The notes under the pieces were generated by a model. The model ran no database searches. It was not told where the DNA came from and was given only the letters and a program-made list of their open reading frames with translations. Shown piece by piece: positions 41,278 to 50,642 of a stretch of 64,000 bases of DNA. Position 1 is the first letter of the stretch, and every line of letters starts with the position of its first letter. Position numbers and translations under genes: made by a program. The DNA is from Sphingosinicella flava (GTDB lineage: Bacteria; Pseudomonadota; Alphaproteobacteria; Sphingomonadales; Sphingomonadaceae). The stretch covers positions 353,122 through 417,121 of the forward strand of contig NZ_CP065592.1 of NCBI RefSeq assembly GCF_016025255.1, in the 5' to 3' direction.

Positions 41278-42423
41278 ATGAAGGCGTTCGATTTCCATTA
41301 TGGCCCGCGCCTGATCGCGGGAGCGGGCGCGACGGAGCGGATTGGCGCTTTGCTACCCCAAGGCCGCTGTCTTTTCGTGACGGACGCGCAGGTTCTTAAT
41401 CTGGGCCTTGCTGACGCGGCTCTCGCCAGCCTCGCCGCGCAGGGGATGGAAGCCGTGATCTTCGATGCGGTAGAGGCCGATCCCTCGCTCGGCACTCTGG
41501 AAGCAGCCGTGGCACTGGGGCAGGAAATGGGCTGCACATCCGTTGTCGGCCTTGGCGGCGGCAGTCCGATGGATGTGGCGAAGCTCGCCGCCTATCTGCT
41601 GGCCACGGGCGAGGATCTCGACACGCTATGGGGTGTCGGCAGGGCGCTTGGAAAAAGGCTGCCGCTGATCCTGGTGCCGACTACCGCGGGCACCGGCTCG
41701 GAGGCCACGCCCGTCACCATCATCACCGTGGGCGATAACGAGAAGAGAGGCGTCAGCAGCGCTGCCCTGATCGCCGACCATGCGATCCTCGATGCGCAAT
41801 TGACACTCGGCTTGCCGCGCCACGTCACCGCCGCCACTGGCATCGACGCCATGGTTCATGCGATCGAGGCCTTCACCTCGGCCCGGCTCAAGAATCCCTT
41901 GTCCGACCTGCTCGCCAAGGACGCGCTGCGCCTGCTGTCCGCCAATCTGCTGATTGCTTGCGATGATCCCGCCAATATGGAGGCGCGGAGCGCGATGCTG
42001 GTTGGCGCCCATCTTGCCGGTGTCGCTTTCGCCAACGCGCCGGTCGCAGCGGTCCATGCGCTCGCCTATCCGCTCGGCGGGCATTTCCATGTCCCGCACG
42101 GCCTGTCGAACGCGCTGATGCTGCCCCACGTCCTCCGCCACAACATGGCGCATGCCTTGCCCCTGTACGCGGAGCTTGGCTGCCTGTTGGTCCCGGATGT
42201 GAGAGGGGAAGGGATGCAGGCCCAGGCGAGCGCGCTGATCGAAAGGATGGGCGCGCTCTCGGCGGCAAGCGGCCTTCCCCAACGCCTGTCCGAAGTCGGC
42301 GTCGGCGCCGATCACCTCGATATGCTGGCCCGGGAAGCGATGAAGCAGGAACGGCTGCTCATCAACAATCCCTGCCCGGTCGGCGAGGCCGATGCCCGCC
42401 GCCTTTACGAGGCGGCATTGTGA
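41278..42423 (+). CDS. Iron-containing alcohol dehydrogenase
   Basis: A 381-residue group III dehydrogenase. NAD-binding motifs are VVGLGGGSPMDVAKLAA and VPTTAGTGSEATPVTII. Iron ligands are the histidines in MVHAIEAF, AAVHALAYPLGGHFHVPHG. It oxidises a primary alcohol or similar substrate; the family is broad (maleylacetate reductase, butanol dehydrogenase), and the substrate cannot be fixed. The ATG at 41278 fits the family start; an in-frame GTG at 41230 is possible. It overlaps the thioesterase gene by 4 bases. Confidence 0.92.
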   Translation: MKAFDFHYGPRLIAGAGATERIGALLPQGRCLFVTDAQVLNLGLADAALASLAAQGMEAVIFDAVEADPSLGTLEAAVALGQEMGCTSVVGLGGGSPMDVAKLAAYLLATGEDLDTLWGVGRALGKRLPLILVPTTAGTGSEATPVTIITVGDNEKRGVSSAALIADHAILDAQLTLGLPRHVTAATGIDAMVHAIEAFTSARLKNPLSDLLAKDALRLLSANLLIACDDPANMEARSAMLVGAHLAGVAFANAPVAAVHALAYPLGGHFHVPHGLSNALMLPHVLRHNMAHALPLYAELGCLLVPDVRGEGMQAQASALIERMGALSAASGLPQRLSEVGVGADHLDMLAREAMKQERLLINNPCPVGEADARRLYEAAL

Positions 42424-42851
42424 GCCGGGAACCACTGAAGGGACGAGACGCTTACCGGGTATGGCGGGAAATCGGCACGCGTTGGGCGGATAATGACGCC
42501 TACGGCCACGTCAACAATGTCGTCTATTATGCCTGGTTCGACACGACGGTGAATGCCTGGCTGATCGAATCGGGCCTGCTCGATGTGGAGAAGGGCGATC
42601 CCATCGGTCTCGTGGTCGAAACCGGCTGCCGCTATGCCAAGCCGCTCGCCTATCCAGAGCCGGTCGATATCGGGCTGGCAATAGAGCATATCGGCCGCTC
42701 GAGCGTCCGTTACCGGCTCGGCGTTTTCCGCAAGGGCGATGACGAGGCGGCGGCCGAGGGGCATTTCGTGCATGTCTATGTCGAGCGCGACAGCCGCAAG
42801 CCCGCGCCTTTGCCGGATGCTTGGCGGCGGCAATTCGAAACTCTCGCCTGA
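42420..42851 (+). CDS. Acyl-CoA thioesterase (4HBT hotdog fold)
   Basis: A 143-residue hotdog thioesterase. The catalytic motif is RWADNDAYGHVNNVVYYAWF, with the active Asp of the 4-hydroxybenzoyl-CoA thioesterase class. The rest (VVETGCRYAKPLAYPEPVDI) is typical of the YbgC/FcbC group. It hydrolyses acyl-CoA. A GTG start overlaps the alcohol dehydrogenase stop (GTGA), so the two are coupled, maybe in clearing acyl/alcohol intermediates. Confidence 0.93.
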   Translation: MSREPLKGRDAYRVWREIGTRWADNDAYGHVNNVVYYAWFDTTVNAWLIESGLLDVEKGDPIGLVVETGCRYAKPLAYPEPVDIGLAIEHIGRSSVRYRLGVFRKGDDEAAAEGHFVHVYVERDSRKPAPLPDAWRRQFETLA

Positions 42852-42870
42852 TCGTCAGCTTTGGCGGGGC

Positions 42871-43833
42871 TTATCTGGCCTTCGCCGCCAATTCCCGCTT
42901 CGCCTCTTCATATTCGGCGCTGAGCTTGGCCACATAGCCGGCCGCGGGCATGATTTCCCGAATGGCGCCGATGCCCTGGCCCGACCCCCAAATATCCTTC
43001 CACGCCTTGGCACCGTCGGCCGCGCCGAAATCCATCGTCTTGAGATCGCCTTCCGGAAGAGCGTCCGGGTCGAGGCCCGCCGCGACGACTGATTGACGCA
43101 GGTAATTGCCGTGCACGCCCGTAAAGAGGCTGGAATAGACGATATCGTCCGCCCGGCCCTCCACAATCCCTTGCTTATAGGCGGGGACGGCGTTCGCTTC
43201 CTCCGTCGCGATGAAAGGCGAGCCGATATAGGCGAGGTCCGCGCCCATCGCCTGGGCTGCCAGGATGGCGCGGCCGTTGGCGATGGCGCCGGACAGGATC
43301 AGCGGCCCGTCGAACCAATCGCGTATCTCTTGGACCAGCGCAAAGGGCGACAGGCGTCCGGCATGCCCGCCCGCGCCCGCCGCGACCGCGATCAGGCCGT
43401 CCGCGCCCTTGTCCACCGCCTTGCGCGCGAAGCGGTCGTTGATGATGTCGTGCAGGGTGATGCCCCCCCAGCCGTGCACACCTTGGTTGACTTCTTCTAC
43501 CGCGCCCAATGACGTGATGACGATCGGCACCTTCCATTTGGCGCAGGTCGCCATGTCCTGTTCCAGCCGGGCGTTGGAACGGTGGACGATCTGGTTGACC
43601 GCGAAAGGGGCGGACGGCGCCTCCGGGTGATCCCGGTCCCAAGCCGCCAGCTCTTCGGTGATCCGGTGCAGCCATTCGTCGAGCAGGGATTGCGGACGGG
43701 CATTCAACGCCGGAAAAGACCCGACGATACCCGCCTTGCACTGCGCGATCACCAGATCGGGGTTGGAAATGATGAAGAGCGGCGATCCGATGACGGGCAG
43801 CCGGAGGCGATCGAATAACGCGGGCAAGGTCAT
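42871..43833 (-). CDS. NAD(P)H-dependent flavin oxidoreductase (nitronate monooxygenase-like)
   Basis: A 320-residue FMN-binding TIM barrel. LRLPVIGSPLFIISNPDLVI is the family opening, AVNQIVHRSN and VIAVAAGAGGHAGRLSPFAL-type sequences follow, and ILSGAIANGRAILAAQAMGA is the FMN phosphate loop. Members include nitronate monooxygenases and enoyl reductases; the specific reaction is not decided. It converges with the thioesterase gene and is divergent from the ZIP gene. Confidence 0.92.
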   Translation of the reverse strand: MTLPALFDRLRLPVIGSPLFIISNPDLVIAQCKAGIVGSFPALNARPQSLLDEWLHRITEELAAWDRDHPEAPSAPFAVNQIVHRSNARLEQDMATCAKWKVPIVITSLGAVEEVNQGVHGWGGITLHDIINDRFARKAVDKGADGLIAVAAGAGGHAGRLSPFALVQEIRDWFDGPLILSGAIANGRAILAAQAMGADLAYIGSPFIATEEANAVPAYKQGIVEGRADDIVYSSLFTGVHGNYLRQSVVAAGLDPDALPEGDLKTMDFGAADGAKAWKDIWGSGQGIGAIREIMPAAGYVAKLSAEYEEAKRELAAKAR

Positions 43834-43979
43834 GCCCTTCCCTTAACGTAAACTGTGCGAGCCGCAAGTTCCCGGCGGCGCCCCCACATGGGAACCCGCC
43901 GGAAGGCCAAACGTAGGAGGGCGATCATGAGACGGCATATGACGATCGAGATGGGGAGCCCGAAAGCAAGAGCCGCGCG

Positions 43980-44762
43980 GTGACGTCGCTCGTTCTCATC
44001 GGTTTCCTCGCCAGCCTGGCGGCGGGCCTTGCCACGTTTCTCGGTGCCTTGCCGATCCTGGGCATGGGGCCCTCGGACGAGAAGCGGCAAAGCCTGCTGC
44101 TTGGCTTTGCCGCAGGCGTGATGCTGGCTGCGTCCTTTTTCTCCCTAATCATCCCGGGGATCGGCCAGGCGCAGGCGATGGGTTTCGATCTGGGCGCGGC
44201 CGTCGGCGTCGTCATGGCGGCGGTCCTGCTGGGCGGCGTATCGCTCGCCCTTCTCAACGCCTACATGCCCTCGCTCGATCAGTTCGGGCTCGGCCCGCGC
44301 GGCATGGCCGAAACGCGCTTCCGGCGGGTCTGGCTGTTCGTCGCTGCGATCACGCTTCACAATTTTCCGGAAGGCATGGCGGTCGGCGTCAGCTTCGGCG
44401 GCGGCGACATGGCGGCGGGCATGGCGACGACGATCGGTATCGGCCTGCAAAACATGCCGGAGGGGCTGGCCGTGGCGGGCGCGGTCTCCAGCCTCGGCTA
44501 TTCGCGCCGCCGGGCGCTCGCGACAGCCTTGTTCTCCGGCCTTGTCGAGCCGGTCGCGGGCTTGATCGGCGCTGCCGCCGTGTCGCTCGCCTCCGCGCTC
44601 CTTCCCTGGGGCCTTGGCTTTGCCGCGGGAGCGATGATCTACATCGTCGCCCTGGAGATCATCCCTGACGTCCGCCGCCAGGTCAGCAGCCGCAAGCCCG
44701 CCATGATCAGCCTGGCGATCGGGCTGGTCACGATGATGACCCTGGACATCGGACTTGGCTGA
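43980..44762 (+). CDS. ZIP family metal transporter
   Basis: A 260-residue zinc/iron permease with eight membrane segments. The paired metal motifs are HNFPEGMAVGVSFGGG and GLQNMPEGLAVAGAV, the latter of the GufA/ZupT type. It takes up divalent cations, probably zinc. The start is a GTG at 43980, set by the first membrane segment (VLIGFLASLAAGLATFLGAL). No Zur-like box was identified upstream. Confidence 0.93.
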   Translation: MTSLVLIGFLASLAAGLATFLGALPILGMGPSDEKRQSLLLGFAAGVMLAASFFSLIIPGIGQAQAMGFDLGAAVGVVMAAVLLGGVSLALLNAYMPSLDQFGLGPRGMAETRFRRVWLFVAAITLHNFPEGMAVGVSFGGGDMAAGMATTIGIGLQNMPEGLAVAGAVSSLGYSRRRALATALFSGLVEPVAGLIGAAAVSLASALLPWGLGFAAGAMIYIVALEIIPDVRRQVSSRKPAMISLAIGLVTMMTLDIGLG

Positions 44763-44765
44763 CCC

Positions 44766-45248
44766 TTATTCGACGGCGTTTCCGGCCATGTTCGACGCTA
44801 CCGCTTCATTCCCGGCCTCAACCATTCCGGTTTCGCCGTCCATCAACAGGGTGGTCGTGATGATCTGTCCGCGGCTGCTGGTCGATTGCACCTTTTCGCC
44901 CGGTGTCAGCGGCCCCCCATAGGGCCAGCATTCGCGGGGCTGCCCGGTCCAGTCGAAACAAAGCTGGCCGTTGGACACCGACCAGCGCCCGGTCATATCG
45001 AGCCCGCCGTCGCCCGTCATATGCGCCGTGCCGTCGCGGTGGTGAGTCACCAGCAGGGTACGGCCATCGGCCAGCTGCACCCGTGCCGTGCGGCCCGAAA
45101 GCCCTTCCACGATCTCCGGATCGGAGCGTGCCGGCGCTTGGGAAGCCATGTTAGCTTGAATGTTGTTCGTCGCCGCAGCTTGGGGGTTGCGATTGCAGCT
45201 TGCCAGCAGGACGAATGCTAGTGCCGCTCCATGATATGCCGTCCGCAT
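44766..45248 (-). CDS. Putative lipoprotein
   Basis: A 160-residue protein. MRTAYHGAALAFVLLASC is a lipoprotein signal with cysteine 18. The mature part has a low-complexity Asn/Ala linker, then a small domain (LADGRTLLVTHHRDGTAHMT, RWSVSNGQLCFDWTGQPREC), resembling the minimal beta-domain seen in other sphingomonad lipoproteins of unknown function. It converges on the ZIP gene with a 3-base gap. Confidence 0.7.
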   Translation of the reverse strand: MRTAYHGAALAFVLLASCNRNPQAAATNNIQANMASQAPARSDPEIVEGLSGRTARVQLADGRTLLVTHHRDGTAHMTGDGGLDMTGRWSVSNGQLCFDWTGQPRECWPYGGPLTPGEKVQSTSSRGQIITTTLLMDGETGMVEAGNEAVASNMAGNAVE

Positions 45249-45459
45249 TGCGTTCCTCCATATCTTGTTGACCTGTAACCTTATTATGCACCTAGATGGT
45301 TCGCATCGCCATCGGGCCTGAAAGAGCGTTCCGAAACGGGACGCGAACCATCGGCCTTTGCTTCACCGCAAAAAGAAGTGTCATGGTTTGCGAAATCGCA
45401 AGGCGCGGCCTCCTGTCATCATCGAAACTGATTTTCTATTTGAAAACAGGGAGGAAGGG

Positions 45460-46515
45460 ATGTTCGAGCTTCGCGCCCCCAGTCTGATTCTCGGCGGCAT
45501 CGGTCGGACTGCGCAGGGCCGGACTCGAACGATCTGCGTGACAGGGGGCGCGGGGTTCCTGGGCTCCCATCTTTGCACTTTCCTTGTCGAAAGCGGCCAC
45601 CGCGTCTTCGCGCTCGACAATTTTCACACCGGCAGACGCGCCAATGTGGAACATCTGTTATGTTCCGGACAATTTTCTTTGGTGCAGCATGACATCGTCG
45701 CTCCGCTGCCCGACGATCTTCCGGCCTTCGATGAAATCTACAATCTCGCCTGCCCGGCCTCGCCCGTTCATTATCAGTCCGATCCGCTCGCGACGCTCGA
45801 CATATGTTCGCGCGGGACGCGGAACTGCCTGGAACGGGCGGTGCGGGATCGTGCCCGCATCTTCCATGCCTCGACTTCCGAAATTTACGGCGATCCGGAC
45901 ATTCATCCGCAACCCGAAAGCTATTGGGGAAACGTCAATACGCTCGGCCCGCGCGCCTGTTACGATGAAGGCAAGCGCTTCTCCGAAACGTTGATGTACG
46001 AATATGCCCGCCGCCACGGCATCGCGACGCGGATGGCGCGGATCTTCAACACCTACGGCCCGCGCATGCAGCCGGACGACGGCCGCGTGGTTTCGAACTT
46101 CGTCATTCAGGCCCTGAAAGGCGAGGATATCACCGTTTATGGCGACGGATCGCAAACCCGATCCTTCTGCTATGTCGACGACCTGATCGAAGGAATAATC
46201 GGCCTCATGGCGTCGGACGAGCCGATCGAAGGCGCCGTGAATATCGGCAATCCGGTCGAGATCAGCGTCCGGACGCTGGCGGAAATCATCATAGAAATGA
46301 CCGGTTCCGCATCGCGCATCGTCTATCGGGATTTGCCGCAGGACGATCCCCGCCGCCGCAGGCCCGATATCGGCCGGGCTGGAACGGTCCTTGGGTGGGC
46401 GCCGAAAATCGCGCTTTGCGCGGGCCTTGAATGCACGATCGACTATTTCGCCGAGCAGATCGAAAGCGGCGGTCTGGAGCGTGGGATGGCCGAACGCGGT
46501 TTCGCTGCAGCCTGA
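45460..46515 (+). CDS. UDP-glucuronate decarboxylase / NAD-dependent epimerase
   Basis: A 351-residue extended SDR. ICVTGGAGFLGSHLCTFLVE is the NAD loop, ACYDEGKRFSETLMYEYARR carries the catalytic Tyr-x-x-x-Lys, and MQPDDGRVVSNFVIQALKGE with QTRSFCYVDDLIEG are signatures of UDP-xylose synthase (UXS). It would convert UDP-glucuronate to UDP-xylose and CO2. The ATG at 45460 is set by GGGAGGAAGGG. It opens the polysaccharide gene cluster; an RmlB-like epimerase function cannot be fully excluded. Confidence 0.88.
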   Translation: MFELRAPSLILGGIGRTAQGRTRTICVTGGAGFLGSHLCTFLVESGHRVFALDNFHTGRRANVEHLLCSGQFSLVQHDIVAPLPDDLPAFDEIYNLACPASPVHYQSDPLATLDICSRGTRNCLERAVRDRARIFHASTSEIYGDPDIHPQPESYWGNVNTLGPRACYDEGKRFSETLMYEYARRHGIATRMARIFNTYGPRMQPDDGRVVSNFVIQALKGEDITVYGDGSQTRSFCYVDDLIEGIIGLMASDEPIEGAVNIGNPVEISVRTLAEIIIEMTGSASRIVYRDLPQDDPRRRRPDIGRAGTVLGWAPKIALCAGLECTIDYFAEQIESGGLERGMAERGFAAA

Positions 46516-46528
46516 TGGGAAAGAGGCG

Positions 46529-47995
46529 ATGAGCTTTCCCTTCAGCCTGACGGACGGGCTTATCGCCGCCTTCGTGGCGATTCAGCTTCTCTATTTCGGC
46601 AGCTTCATCGTCGACTTCTACCTGTTCAGCCGCCCGATCAATTGGGTGGATGTCCGCGAGGCCGATCACCTTGGCCATGACGAGCTTCCCTACATCGTCC
46701 TCTTCTACCCCGTCCTGCGCGAACTTGAGGAAACCATGCGCACGACCTTCACGTCGCTGACGGATCTCGATTATCCCGTCGACCGATACCGTGTCATCGC
46801 GATCCCCAATGCCGACGATATCCAAACGGTCGCCAGCCTTAGGCGCCTGACGCGAGAATTCTCCTTCCTGGAAGTGATAGAGGTTCCGCCCACCGGCGAT
46901 CCGGGCTGGGCGCCGGTCTGGCGATCCTGGGATGCCAACCCCCACGCTTATTGGTGGCATCACGGACCGCGCGCTTATGACCGGGCGCTGCCGCCCAAGA
47001 AGACCCGCCAGCTTATCTACGCTTTCTACCGCACAGCCGAGGAGAGAGCAGGGAAGGGGGACTTCCTCGTCAACTACATCGACGCGGACAGCGCCCCCCC
47101 GCGCGATCATTTCAAGGCGGCGGCGGCCGGCATGCTCCATTACGACGTCCTGCAAGCCACCAACATCGCGGGTAACCTCAACGACACGATGGCGGCCACC
47201 TGGCACAGTTTCGACCATATGGTCTGGGACGGCTGCAAATACCCGCATTTGTCGGCCAATGGCACCCATCCTTATTGGGTGCTGGGCAAGGGCTTGTTCT
47301 TCAAGGCTTCGGACCTGATCGAGCTGGGCGGTTTCCATCCCTGGATCACCATCGAGGATCCGGAGGTCGGCATGCGGATGTGGAAGAACGGCCGCACCCT
47401 CGGCATCATCGCCAATCCGCTGATCGAGGAAGTGCCCTATACGATCGGTCATGGCATCACCCAGCGCAAAAGATGGGTATGCGGCTTCTTCCAAAGCCTT
47501 GCCGTTCCGCTCGACCATATGGGCTTTACCTTTCAGGAGCGGGTGAAAGCCTGGATGAATTTCCTACCCTGCATGTCGCTGTGGCTCAACGCCGTGGGTC
47601 TTCCCGCCGGCATATGGGCAGTCGCCGAATATGCGGCGGGCACGCCGGCTTTGCCCATTTGGGCGACCGGGCTCGCCTTGCTCAACCTTGCCCTGTTCTT
47701 CGGCTCATTGATGTTAATCTATTGGAACACCTGGAAACGCACCGCTTTCGTCCTGAAGCGCCGCCGCGACCGCATCCAGTACATGATCCGGGTCAACCCG
47801 CTGTCGATCATGATCTTCTGGCTGATCTGGCTGATCCCCCTTTGGATCGGCTGGCGCATGTATCGGCGCGATGAGGGACTCGTCTGGGAACGCACGGTCA
47901 AGATCAATGCCAATGAAGAATTGGTGCGCGAAGTCCATGGCGCGGGCCCAGCGGATAATGCTCCGTTTCGCCGCGCGATCTTGTCTGTCAACTGA
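46529..47995 (+). CDS. Membrane glycosyltransferase family 2, cellulose-synthase-like
   Basis: A 488-residue processive-type GT2. An N-terminal membrane segment (LIAAFVAIQLLYFGSFIVDF) precedes the catalytic domain. Acidic residues lie in IPNADDIQTV and NYIDADSAPPRDHF. The acceptor motif ITQRKRWVCGFFQSL is the (Q/R)xxRW signature of polymerising enzymes. C-terminal membrane segments follow (PIWATGLALLNLALFFGSLM and SIMIFWLIWLIPLWIGWRM). It would build or export a polysaccharide backbone. It is 13 bases after the UXS gene. Confidence 0.87.
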   Translation: MSFPFSLTDGLIAAFVAIQLLYFGSFIVDFYLFSRPINWVDVREADHLGHDELPYIVLFYPVLRELEETMRTTFTSLTDLDYPVDRYRVIAIPNADDIQTVASLRRLTREFSFLEVIEVPPTGDPGWAPVWRSWDANPHAYWWHHGPRAYDRALPPKKTRQLIYAFYRTAEERAGKGDFLVNYIDADSAPPRDHFKAAAAGMLHYDVLQATNIAGNLNDTMAATWHSFDHMVWDGCKYPHLSANGTHPYWVLGKGLFFKASDLIELGGFHPWITIEDPEVGMRMWKNGRTLGIIANPLIEEVPYTIGHGITQRKRWVCGFFQSLAVPLDHMGFTFQERVKAWMNFLPCMSLWLNAVGLPAGIWAVAEYAAGTPALPIWATGLALLNLALFFGSLMLIYWNTWKRTAFVLKRRRDRIQYMIRVNPLSIMIFWLIWLIPLWIGWRMYRRDEGLVWERTVKINANEELVREVHGAGPADNAPFRRAILSVN

Positions 47996-48009
47996 AAGGA
48001 AGAGATGCG

Positions 48010-49143
48010 ATGATGGGTCATGTGCTGATCACGGGCGGCGCCGGCTTTATCGGATCCCACCTTGCCGACACCCTGCTGGACCGCGGCTTCGAAGTCACCA
48101 TACTCGACTGCCTGCTGCCTCAGGTCCATGGCGATGCGGAAGTCGATGCGGATGGATGGCCCACCTATCTCAATCCGGCGGTGCGGCGCATCCGGGGCGA
48201 CATATTGGACGATGGCGTGTTCGAAGCCGCGCTTGGTGGCGTCACCCATCTCTGCCATCTGGCCGCGTCGGTCGGCGTCGGCCAAAGCATGACCAACATC
48301 GTCGATTATACCCGCAACAACGCCTTGGGCGCGGCGGTGATCCTGGAAACCCTCTCCCGCGTGTCTCACACGGTGCGGCGCATCGCGGTCGCTTCCTCCA
48401 TGTCCATTTACGGCGAGGGAGCCTATCGCGGGGCGAACGGCGTCCTCACATCTCCTCCTGCCCGCACCCACGAGCAATTGGCGCGGCGGGAATGGGAGCT
48501 GTCGCTGAACGGCGAAATGCTTGCACCCGTTGCGACCGGCGAGGACAAGCCCCTCCACCCGACCTCGATCTATGCGATCAACAAGCGCGATCATGAAGAA
48601 ATGTTTCTGTCCGTGGGCCGCGCGCTGGGCATCCCCACGGTCGCTTTGCGCCTGTTCAACGTCTATGGATCCCGGCAGGCGCTCAGCAATCCTTATACCG
48701 GGGTCGCGGCCATCTTCATCTCCCGCCTGCTCAACGACCAGCCGCCGCTCATTTTCGAGGACGGGGAGCAGAGGCGCGATTTCGTCCATGTCCATGATGT
48801 CGCCAATGCCTTCGCGGCCGCGCTGGCCAGCGACCTCGCGCTGTGGGACGTGTTCAACGTCGGCAGCGGCCGGTCCATTTCCGTGAACGGCATCGCCTTC
48901 ACGCTGTCGCGGCTCCTGCGCAAGAATATCGCGCCGGAGATATTGGGCAAATATCGCGTCGGCGACATCCGGCATTGCTTCGCCGATATCGGGAAGCTCG
49001 AACAGGCATTCGGCGTCCGGCCTCAGCGCAGCTTCGATGAAGGGATGGATGAGCTGATCGAATGGGTTCGCATGGCCAAACCGCCGGAGGACCGGGGCGA
49101 AGCCTGCCTGCGCGAACTGACCGGCAGCCGTCTTGTCATCTAA
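48010..49143 (+). CDS. NAD-dependent sugar-nucleotide epimerase/dehydratase
   Basis: A 377-residue extended SDR: VLITGGAGFIGSHLADTLLD, VASSMSIYGEGAY, and SIYAINKRDHEEMFLSVGRA with Tyr-x-x-x-Lys. It resembles GDP/UDP-sugar 4-epimerases and dTDP-glucose-type dehydratases; the region LRLFNVYGSRQALSNPYTGV is the usual substrate loop. It probably supplies another nucleotide sugar for the GT2. GGAAGAG precedes the ATG. It ends 6 bases before the convergent GH10 stop. Confidence 0.87.
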   Translation: MMGHVLITGGAGFIGSHLADTLLDRGFEVTILDCLLPQVHGDAEVDADGWPTYLNPAVRRIRGDILDDGVFEAALGGVTHLCHLAASVGVGQSMTNIVDYTRNNALGAAVILETLSRVSHTVRRIAVASSMSIYGEGAYRGANGVLTSPPARTHEQLARREWELSLNGEMLAPVATGEDKPLHPTSIYAINKRDHEEMFLSVGRALGIPTVALRLFNVYGSRQALSNPYTGVAAIFISRLLNDQPPLIFEDGEQRRDFVHVHDVANAFAAALASDLALWDVFNVGSGRSISVNGIAFTLSRLLRKNIAPEILGKYRVGDIRHCFADIGKLEQAFGVRPQRSFDEGMDELIEWVRMAKPPEDRGEACLRELTGSRLVI

Positions 49144-49149
49144 GCGACT

Positions 49150-50274
49150 TCACGCCTGCAGGAAGGCATCCCGCAAGGCATAATACATGTCCTTGCGCTC
49201 CAGCCGCGCATCGTAGGGAAGGCCGCGATTGATCTTGTGCGCACGGTCGGGCGAGGGGAGGCCCTTCGATTGGTCTTCCAGCCAGCTGTGCCGGTCGCTG
49301 AGGCCCCAGGTGACGATGCCGGTGACGGCCGGTTCGTCCAATGCCACTTCCACGAACGACCGCGCCTCTGCGGCGACCCTTTTGTCGCGCAGGGGGAGGG
49401 GGGCGCCCTTGTCATGCTCCTTCACGTCGAGTTCGGTGATGACGATATCGACTCCGAAACCGCGCAATTCTTTCAGGAAATTCCGCACAACATGCGGCTT
49501 GAACGGCCCCTTCGACAGATCGAGATGGGCCTGCACGCCGACGCCATCCAGCGGGACGCCGTCTCTTTTCAATCGCTCCACCAGCTTCAGGAACAAAGTC
49601 CGCCGATCCTCCTCGACGGGATTGTCGTAGTCGAAGCCATATTCGTTGATGAACAGCTTGGATTTCCGGTCCCAGCGTCGCGCCTCGCGCATCGCGCGCT
49701 CGATATAGCTTGGTCCGAACGCCTTGTAGAAAATCGTGGTGCGCAGGCCATCGATACCGCGCTCGCTGTCGATCGGCTCGTTCACCACGTCCCATTCGTG
49801 GATCTTGCCTTCATAGCGCGGCAGCACTTCCTTGAAGAACGTCTGAACAAGGCCCCAATCCTTGGTCCTGGCGAGCTGCCTCAGCGCCCATTTCGGCGTT
49901 GTCTGCTCCCATAGCAGCGAATGGCCGCGCACGTGGAGATCGTGCTTTTGCGCCAGCGCGACCAGGCTGTCGGCATGCTCGAACCACCAGCTGTCCTTGT
50001 GATAGCGGAAGCTGTTCCAGTTGAAATGAATCTCCGGCGTCAGCGACGAACATTCGTGCAGCACCGCATCGCGCAACTCGGGATCCGCGTCGAGCTGGTC
50101 CATCCGGATCGCCGCGCCGAAGAAACGGCCCTTGCGGCGCGCGGCCTGCGCCAGCGAGGGCGCCGGATCGGTCTTGAACGAAGCCGCCATGGCTTCTTGA
50201 AACGCCTGGCCGCCCGCGATGGGCGCAGCCGCCATCGCACTAAGAAAATGTCTGCGCGAAACGTGAAAAGACAC
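49150..50274 (-). CDS. Endo-1,4-beta-xylanase, glycoside hydrolase family 10
   Basis: A 374-residue GH10 enzyme with a Tat signal (SRRHFLSAMAAAPIAGGQAF). The acid/base glutamate is E166 in EWDVVNEPID and the nucleophile E281 in IVITELDVKEHD. The family substrate-binding segments HVRGHSLLWEQTTPKW, INEYGFDYDN and GIVTWGLSDRHSWLED are complete, so it should be active on xylan or a related beta-1,4 glycan. It faces the polysaccharide synthesis genes tail to tail. It could trim the product made by them, or just degrade plant xylan. Confidence 0.93.
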   Translation of the reverse strand: MSFHVSRRHFLSAMAAAPIAGGQAFQEAMAASFKTDPAPSLAQAARRKGRFFGAAIRMDQLDADPELRDAVLHECSSLTPEIHFNWNSFRYHKDSWWFEHADSLVALAQKHDLHVRGHSLLWEQTTPKWALRQLARTKDWGLVQTFFKEVLPRYEGKIHEWDVVNEPIDSERGIDGLRTTIFYKAFGPSYIERAMREARRWDRKSKLFINEYGFDYDNPVEEDRRTLFLKLVERLKRDGVPLDGVGVQAHLDLSKGPFKPHVVRNFLKELRGFGVDIVITELDVKEHDKGAPLPLRDKRVAAEARSFVEVALDEPAVTGIVTWGLSDRHSWLEDQSKGLPSPDRAHKINRGLPYDARLERKDMYYALRDAFLQA

Positions 50275-50642
50275 GTGCCACCCCGCTATTGCCCTGCGCG
50301 GTGGATGCCGGATCGAGGTTAACGAATGCTCACCCCGCAGCGCCCCACCGCGCTCCTTCTGCCCAAGGCGGTTTCTACAGAGGGAAAAGCCGACATTTCA
50401 ACATCTTGTACGGGGCGAGCCGGCAAAAGTTGGGGATAATGCCTGGTTTCTGGCTAAAATCGGCGCCCGCACTGTGCCGCATGCTATCGATCCCCACGCT
50501 TATGCCATTGGCGGAGGATGGAATGGAGGAACGTCCTACGGGTTTTTCGCCATAGTCCAGGCTGCGGTGATGGAGGATAATCAGCCCCTAAAACAACGCC
50601 TTTCAAGGGGGAGGAAAGGGCCGAACGAATAAGGGTCGAACC
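50275..50642. other. Intergenic region without recognised gene
   Basis: This 368-base divergent gap between the GH10 gene and the outer-membrane barrel gene must contain two promoters. I see no tRNA, no convincing ORF longer than about 88 codons with a coding look, and no clear riboswitch. One AT-rich stretch (around 50430-50460) and a start-proximal AACGAATAAGG at 50624 are the only notable features. Confidence 0.5.

Noticed and set aside
46289-47518. 409-codon minus-strand frame opposite UXS and GT2
   Set aside because: It crosses the boundary of two well-supported genes and has no similarity to known domains.
50275-50642. Possible riboswitch in the gap between GH10 and the barrel protein genes
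   Set aside because: I looked for B12, TPP and cyclic-di-GMP consensus elements and found none convincing; a few base matches only.
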